Source: [Actinobacillus] rossii
GTDB taxonomy: Bacteria; Pseudomonadota; Gammaproteobacteria; Enterobacterales; Pasteurellaceae
Length of the DNA: 64,000 bases
Reading direction: 5' to 3'
Assembly: GCA_900444965.1 (NCBI GenBank)
Contig: UFRQ01000003.1
Location: 2,294,001-2,358,000, forward strand
Position numbers and translations under genes: made by a program. This document shows, one piece after another, positions 59,087 through 64,000 of the stretch. Positions within the stretch are counted from its first letter, which is position 1, and each line of letters begins with the position of its first letter. The notes under the pieces were generated by a model. It ran no database searches, was not told the DNA's origin, and was given only the letters and a program-made list of their open reading frames with translations.

Positions 59087-61123
59087 TTACTTAATCAAAC
59101 TGCGTAAATTAGCAATTTGTTGTGTAACATTTGCTGAAGATGATTTTTTTACTTTCGAAACAGATTTTTTATCAGCTTCTTTGTGCTGGCATTCAGGATA
59201 ACCAGAACATCCCCAAAAAGTCCCCTTGGCATGTTGAATTTTTCTCATTGGTTTTCCACAAAGTGGGCATTTTCGAATCTCAATCTTACCCCAATTTATA
59301 CCTTGTTTTAGACAATTATTCATCAACATGCGGATAAAGTCTTCTTGCTTTTTCATAAAATCAGAAAGAGTCATTGTTCCTTCTGCAATTTGATTAAGAG
59401 CTTGTTCCCATAGTGCTGTCAATCCAGGATTCTTCAATAAATCAGGTAAACTATCAATTAAAGCATTCGCTTGCTCCGTTGCTAAAATTTGTTTTCCTTT
59501 CTTTTTGAGAAAACCTTTATCAATTAATCCCTGAATAAGCCCAGCGCGTGTTGCTTCTGTCCCTAGACCTTCTGTTTCACGCAAACGTTGCTTGAGCCTT
59601 TCATCCGTCACAAAACGTGCAGCATTTTTCATAGCACTCAATAATGTACCTTCCGTATAATGCGCAGGAGGTGTTGTTTTCAGTAATTTCACTTCACTAG
59701 CTGCAATTTGGCAAGATTGATTTGCATTTAATGGAGGTAACCCTTGATTATCGTCATCATTATCAGATTCATCCGTATTGCCAAATAAAGCCTTCCAACC
59801 TGTCGCAATAACCATATTGCCTTTTGCCTGTAATAAATGCTGCCCACATTGTAATTGAACAACCGTTTTATCTACTTCAAAGTGAGGTAAAAATTGAGCA
59901 AGATAACGACGGCATATTAAATCATAGACTTTTAACTCATCTGTATTCATCATGCTCAAATTAACCTTGCCCATTGTTGGAATAATTCCGTGGTGCGCCG
60001 TAATTTTTTTATCATTCCACGCCCGAGACTTTTGAGAAGGATCTAAGTGGGGCAAGATTTTTTTCCAATTAGGATTGCTATTAGCTAGACTTGATAACAC
60101 TTTGGGCACTTCAGCAAATTGTGATTCAGGCAAATAGCCACAGTCCGTTCTTGGATAGGTTGTCGCTTTGTGCTTTTCATATAGTGCTTGGGCAATATCT
60201 AGGACTTGTTGTGCACCCATTCCAAATAAACGGTTACATTCTGATTGTAGATCACTTAATGCAAATAAGAGCGGAGGAGCACTTTTCTCACGTTTGGTTT
60301 CAACAGATTTTACGACAGCATTGCCAGTACCTTGAATATCTTGATTCACTTGCTGAATAAATGATTCATTTAAACAAAGCCCATCTGCATCAAGATAGCT
60401 TTCAGGCACGATATATTTTGCTAAAAAGGCGTAGTTCTGCTGTGTTTGCAATTGTGTAATCAATGCAAAATGGGATTTGGGACTAAAATTTGCAATTTCA
60501 CGGTCTCGGTTTACAACCATCGCAAGTGTAGGACTTTGCACACGCCCAACACTTAATGGCGAACCTTGATAGCCTTGTTGCTGAGCCAACAACGTAAACA
60601 AGCGAGAAAAATTCATCCCAATCAACCAATCTGAGCGACTACGCCCAATACCTGCATAATATAGCGATTCAGTTTCTTTACCTGATTTCAATGAAGATAA
60701 TGCTTTTCGGATACTGGCATCATCCAAAGCTGATAACCATAAACGCAAAACTTGCCCCTTAAATCCTGCAATATCAAGTAACTCTCGAGCAATCATTTCA
60801 CCTTCACGATCAGCATCAGTAGATATAATTACTGAATTTGCCTTTTTAATTAAAGACATTACAACATTGTATTGCTTCTTGGTTTCTTTTTTGGGAGAAA
60901 GTTTCCACTGACCAGGAATAATTGGCAAGGTTTCGAATGACCAGCGCTTAAATGCTGGATCATATTCTTCTGGCTGAAATTGTTCTACTAAATGCCCTAT
61001 GCCCCAAGTAACACAGATTTGTTTATCTGAAGTAAACAAACAGCCATCACCTCGTGTACTTGCACCAAGGACTTTAGCAATATCATTGCCCTGAGATGGT
61101 TTTTCACAAAGAAAGAGTTTCAT
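59087..61123 (-). CDS. topB: DNA topoisomerase III
   Basis: A 678-residue type IA topoisomerase. Toprim domain with STDADREGEMIARELL (about 100-115), catalytic Tyr in KATTYPRTDCGYLPE (near 323), and a C-terminal CPLCGKPM...FWGCSGYPEC four-Cys zinc finger. It relaxes and decatenates DNA. Element-encoded copies are regular parts of PAGI-2-class ICEs and probably serve ICE replication or transfer. The length matches ICE TopB. Confidence 0.95.
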   Translation of the reverse strand: MKLFLCEKPSQGNDIAKVLGASTRGDGCLFTSDKQICVTWGIGHLVEQFQPEEYDPAFKRWSFETLPIIPGQWKLSPKKETKKQYNVVMSLIKKANSVIISTDADREGEMIARELLDIAGFKGQVLRLWLSALDDASIRKALSSLKSGKETESLYYAGIGRSRSDWLIGMNFSRLFTLLAQQQGYQGSPLSVGRVQSPTLAMVVNRDREIANFSPKSHFALITQLQTQQNYAFLAKYIVPESYLDADGLCLNESFIQQVNQDIQGTGNAVVKSVETKREKSAPPLLFALSDLQSECNRLFGMGAQQVLDIAQALYEKHKATTYPRTDCGYLPESQFAEVPKVLSSLANSNPNWKKILPHLDPSQKSRAWNDKKITAHHGIIPTMGKVNLSMMNTDELKVYDLICRRYLAQFLPHFEVDKTVVQLQCGQHLLQAKGNMVIATGWKALFGNTDESDNDDDNQGLPPLNANQSCQIAASEVKLLKTTPPAHYTEGTLLSAMKNAARFVTDERLKQRLRETEGLGTEATRAGLIQGLIDKGFLKKKGKQILATEQANALIDSLPDLLKNPGLTALWEQALNQIAEGTMTLSDFMKKQEDFIRMLMNNCLKQGINWGKIEIRKCPLCGKPMRKIQHAKGTFWGCSGYPECQHKEADKKSVSKVKKSSSANVTQQIANLRSLIK

Positions 61124-61224
61124 ATTATCTCCAGTAGGTAAGTAGCTATTGGAGTATTACAAACAAGGAAGAGCTTCTTCTCAATAACTTAATCTCTCGA
61201 GAAAAAAGCGAGTTTTATAAAAAA

Positions 61225-61246
61225 CTCCCAGCCGTAAAGCTGGGAG
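61225..61246 (-). terminator. Terminator of the 61280 lipoprotein gene
   Basis: CTCCCAGC-TTTACG-GCTGGGAG followed by TTTTTTAT in the minus direction, between the lipoprotein gene and topB. Confidence 0.75.
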
Positions 61247-61279
61247 AATTCTCTAGGAGGTTTTATATCAATGTAATTG

Positions 61280-61774
61280 CTAATTTTTAATCACTTTTTT
61301 TAGGCGTAACTCAGCTTGTTTGACCCAACGTTCACTTCCAGAAGCCTCCCAGCTTACACTAACAGACTTGCTACCTGTTTTTTCTAGAATCACTTCAAGA
61401 TAGTTATCGCCCAATGAAACACCACGAGAATCTTCATCATGACCAAAAAAACCTGATACATGATAAAGCGTACCTGGTACTGTATGGTAAACCTTACCTG
61501 CGCGGTCATCTGTCTCAACAGGTCTAAATCCGAATTCACGTCTTACTTTAATGAATAACTGATCAATATTCTGGCGAGAAGTAAAACTGTCCTTTTCATT
61601 ATGAATAGTTACACCATTATGATTTACCGTTGTATTGTTAGAACCTGAACCATAAACTCGTTGGTTAATTTGCCCAGCAATTTCACCTACTTTATCATTG
61701 ATAGCACTAAGTTCAGCGCAACCTGTAATAAGTGCCGCAGAAGCAAGAAAAAGAGAGTATTTCAAATAACGCAT
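61280..61774 (-). CDS. Lipoprotein of unknown function
   Basis: A 164-residue lipoprotein with lipobox ITGC (Cys about 19). The mature part has TTVNHNGVTIHN near 50 and a C-terminal beta-rich domain (YLEVILEKTGSKSVSVSWEA). No recognised family. It is transcribed alone between ssb and topB and has its own terminator. Confidence 0.65.
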   Translation of the reverse strand: MRYLKYSLFLASAALITGCAELSAINDKVGEIAGQINQRVYGSGSNNTTVNHNGVTIHNEKDSFTSRQNIDQLFIKVRREFGFRPVETDDRAGKVYHTVPGTLYHVSGFFGHDEDSRGVSLGDNYLEVILEKTGSKSVSVSWEASGSERWVKQAELRLKKVIKN

Positions 61775-61965
61775 TTCATTATCCTACAAGTGTTAGTAGT
61801 AATAAATTTTTGCAAAAATGCAGCTAAAATCTACCTAAAATTCTTCTCAACGTAAAGAGATAAAATAGCTATAAAATGGATGATAGGTATAAAGTAATTA
61901 TTTAGGTAGGAATTTGGTGTCCACTTATTTGATTACGCTGGACCAACGTAAAGCTAGCTTGGATT

Positions 61966-62409
61966 TCAGAACGGAATATCATCATTGAAATCATTAATCG
62001 GTGGCTGCTCCATTTGGGTTGGCACATTAGCCGATTGATTTTGAATCGGTGCTGAGGCTGTAGAAGTTCCATTATTACGCGTACCAAGCATCTGTAATAT
62101 ATCACCTTGAATTTCAGTAGTATAACGATCCTGCCCATTTTGGTCTTGCCATTTACGTGTACGTAAACGCCCCTCTACATAAATCTGCGAACCTTTATGA
62201 AGATATTGACCCACAACTTCAGCTTGACGACGATAAAACACAATACGGTGCCATTCAGTTACTTCACGACGCTCCCCTGTTGTTTTATCTGTCCAACTTT
62301 CACTTGTTGCCACACTAATATTTGCAACTGCTTCACCATTTGGCATTGTGCGCAATTCAGGATCATTACCTAGATGTCCAACAATAATTACTTTATTTAC
62401 ACCAGCCAT
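61966..62409 (-). CDS. ssb: Single-stranded DNA-binding protein
   Basis: A 147-residue SSB. The OB fold opens [20 protein letters not shown] and contains EWHRIVFY and [12 protein letters not shown]. After a Gln/Asn-rich linker the acidic tip reads DFNDDIPF, which recruits replication and repair proteins. ICE-borne SSBs protect the transferred strand. Preceded by a GGAG signal. Confidence 0.97.
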   Translation of the reverse strand: MAGVNKVIIVGHLGNDPELRTMPNGEAVANISVATSESWTDKTTGERREVTEWHRIVFYRRQAEVVGQYLHKGSQIYVEGRLRTRKWQDQNGQDRYTTEIQGDILQMLGTRNNGTSTASAPIQNQSANVPTQMEQPPINDFNDDIPF

Positions 62410-62525
62410 TATTTCACTCCTTCAATAAATCAAGTTAGCACTATTAAACTTGATTCTGCCCAAGAAAAAAGCATTTAATTAAAATCTCATACAAATGAAT
62501 TTTACACAGGTAGATTTAAATCCCA

Positions 62526-62909
62526 TCATATAAGTTTATATTCGCCAAGTCCTCCCCAAAAGGCTAACCAGTGTGAGGGATTACTGGATGGGTCAATACC
62601 ATATTTTATACGGTATAGTTGCTTAATTATTCGCTCACTTTCCTGAATAAGTGTTTTAATTTCTTCATCACTTTCATTACTGTCATACCACGCTTGATAA
62701 CGTTCATTATGGAGCTGGTATTCGTATAAAATAGCAACATCTAATCGAAACAACTCTACTACATTGATAAAATCAGTAGCTTTCTGCTTCGCTACGATGC
62801 CATCTGTTTTTCCTAGAATCACTGCTTTTTCTTTTAGGTTGGAAAGAACCTCTTTAAAGTTACTTGATTCTAGTGCTATATGAAATTCATCTAACACTTC
62901 GTGTTTCAT
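62526..62909 (-). CDS. Conserved ICE protein of unknown function
   Basis: A 127-residue helical, charged protein (FHIALESSNFKEVLSNLKEK near the start, C-terminal HWLAFWGGLGEYKLI). No recognised domain. It lies between ssb and DUF3158. The 62910-63047 gap holds a GGTAAGGGG/CCCCTTACC hairpin and the palindrome AAAAGGCCTTTT. Confidence 0.6.
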   Translation of the reverse strand: MKHEVLDEFHIALESSNFKEVLSNLKEKAVILGKTDGIVAKQKATDFINVVELFRLDVAILYEYQLHNERYQAWYDSNESDEEIKTLIQESERIIKQLYRIKYGIDPSSNPSHWLAFWGGLGEYKLI

Positions 62910-62945
62910 TACTCACTCCTTAATGATAAAGGCTTTTTCTTCGTT

Positions 62946-62972
62946 AAGGTAAGGGGCTTGTCCCCTTACCTT
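62946..62972. terminator. Hairpin between DUF3158 and 62526 genes
   Basis: AAGGTAAGGGG-CTTGT-CCCCTTACCTT, an 11-bp perfect stem followed by the palindrome TTAAAAGGCCTTTTAA. It lies in the gap between two minus-strand genes and could be a terminator or leader. Confidence 0.5.
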
Positions 62973-63047
62973 TAAAAGGCCTTTTAATGCAGGCATTACA
63001 AACATTCTTTTATCAGGCTTTACATACTTAATCTTTCAGGACTCACA

Positions 63048-63530
63048 TCACTGAGCTTTATCAACTTTTTCTATTTTAGATGCACACTCCGACAACTGTC
63101 GCAAAATATAGTTGAAGATAGAAACTTGCATATTTACCAAAATACGATCTTTTTCCACTGCGACAAGCTGATTTCGTAGTGGCTCTGGCACATTTTTATC
63201 CGTAAGTAACGGATGCCAAACCGTTTCGCCTGTTCCTGTGTGATTCATACTGCGCCAACGTAAAAAAGTACCACCTGATGACGAGGATTTATCTTTAATC
63301 ATAAATATTGGCAAGTTTTGTAATTCACTATCCCTTACACGCTGAACCATATCCAATTGATAATCCATGAACACGCTTCTTGCTTGCTGCACCTGTTCAA
63401 ATAAAATCTTATAATCTGCTTCAGTACCTAAATGACTAAATAACTGTTTCAGCACATTATTGATGTCTGCATTTCTTGCCAATTCTCGATACATATCTTC
63501 AGAAATCAATTTCATAGCAAACCTACTCAT
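63048..63530 (-). CDS. DUF3158 ICE protein
   Basis: A 160-residue protein with the SSSSGGTFLRWRSMNHTGTG segment (about 80-99), which marks DUF3158, and helical flanks. Function unknown; regularly encoded between TIGR03761 and ssb in PAGI-2-class ICEs, as here. Its ATG overlaps the end of the preceding gene. Confidence 0.82.
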   Translation of the reverse strand: MSRFAMKLISEDMYRELARNADINNVLKQLFSHLGTEADYKILFEQVQQARSVFMDYQLDMVQRVRDSELQNLPIFMIKDKSSSSGGTFLRWRSMNHTGTGETVWHPLLTDKNVPEPLRNQLVAVEKDRILVNMQVSIFNYILRQLSECASKIEKVDKAQ

Positions 63531-64000
63531 TTTCTGTATTGGCTGTTACTTGGCTTTCGACTGTTTGCTCATTATCGTCCTCTGATAACGAGCTATGGCG
63601 AATAAATGGTGCATAATCAGCACGTCGTTCACCAGTTAATACATAATCTGGCACTTCATATCCCATTCGCTTAACGGCTGCTTGATAGCGTGCATTTTTT
63701 TCCTGTGCATCTTTACGAGTAATGCCTGAATGTTTGTAGTTTTCAATTACCCCAAAGCATTTACGCAACAGAACTGCTCCTGCCTCCAACCATTCTTGAG
63801 CATCGGCACGAGTAAGTAATGCGATATGCGCGGCAGTCATCGTAACACGAGCTAAATTATCAAAATCCCCTAAAAGGTATAACAACTGGTACCCTAATTG
63901 GGAATTTACATAAATAGGATAAGAGATCGGCGATACATTAGTACAGCGCTCAAATTCAATACTTTCAGGCAATCTATCCGCATAAATGCCAACTAATTTA
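63523..64000 (-). CDS. ICE protein TIGR03761 family (5' part outside window)
   Basis: The frame is open to the right edge (KLVGIYADRL then PESIEFERCTNVSPISYP), so the TTG at 63972 is not the start. The ADRLPESIEFERC...SPI core and the GVIENYKHSGITRKDA segment match TIGR03761. The acidic C-terminus overlaps the DUF3158 start by 8 bp. Function unknown. Confidence 0.82.
   Translation of the reverse strand, partial: KLVGIYADRLPESIEFERCTNVSPISYPIYVNSQLGYQLLYLLGDFDNLARVTMTAAHIALLTRADAQEWLEAGAVLLRKCFGVIENYKHSGITRKDAQEKNARYQAAVKRMGYEVPDYVLTGERRADYAPFIRHSSLSEDDNEQTVESQVTANTENE

Noticed and set aside
1..64000. tRNA or rRNA genes
   Set aside because: No cloverleaf or rRNA motif was recognised on either strand, including the presumed integration side near 21400.

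Overview
The window is AT-rich DNA of a Pasteurellaceae bacterium. Evidence: paired uptake-signal words of this family (the ACAAGCGGT type at 19004-19057 and near 24724 and 26129; the AAGTGCGGT type near 26182, 30726, 33188 and 38895), a Pasteurellaceae-like type VI secretion (T6SS) locus, and an integrative conjugative element (ICE) of the ICEHin1056/PAGI-2 class. Genus cannot be fixed from the sequence; the ACAAGCGGT words hint at the Actinobacillus/Glaesserella/Mannheimia side for the chromosome, while most AAGTGCGGT words lie in the ICE.

Layout. (1) 1-12279, minus strand: T6SS structural operon tssB-C-E-F-G-tagH-tssJ-K-L-clpV-vasI; vasI runs off the left edge and tssA, tssM and an intact vgrG are not in the window. 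(2) 12505-18875, plus strand: hcp, an EagR-type chaperone, a 1586-residue PAAR-Rhs effector with a C-terminal tip that looks like a PD-(D/E)XK nuclease, and a DUF4304-like immunity gene. (3) 19004-20507: paired-uptake-signal terminator, then a displaced Rhs core whose central 1133 bp is identical to the active rhs gene. (4) 20577-22441: a ComF-like phosphoribosyltransferase, a run of hairpins, and a tyrosine integrase split by a 9-A homopolymer, marking the left side of the ICE. (5) 22446-27116: MobH relaxase gene traI, then a graveyard of T6SS cargo (DUF6396 pieces, a DUF2931-like tail, an unidentified tail, a vgrG 3' fragment) around an intact RelE/HigA-type toxin-antitoxin pair. (6) 27117-32338 and 55851-58245, minus strand: two accessory operons (DUF1281, ArdC, a second phosphoribosyltransferase, DUF3560, DUF3577 and unknowns). 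(7) 32731-55690: the MPF_G type IV secretion genes, with convergent TraU-side genes on plus and the long operon (PilL, TraD, VirB4-like ATPase, TraG) on minus. A composite IS256-family insertion (36977-39263) with an 8-bp target duplication sits between the two arms. (8) 59087-64000, minus strand: topB, a lipoprotein, ssb, an unknown, DUF3158 and TIGR03761.

Most unusual signal: nearly every gene in the two accessory operons is preceded by its own 55-70 nt leader with the same architecture. It holds a GGGGAAT-type hairpin, then a segment B, then a segment C that contains the Shine-Dalgarno and pairs with B. B can also pair with the earlier segment A. The sequences differ from gene to gene but the pairings are kept by compensatory changes. 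Both operons begin with a shared 145-bp structured repeat, and a third partial copy precedes a gene-free stretch ending in a terminator. Together these look like a distributed RNA-based control system of the ICE.
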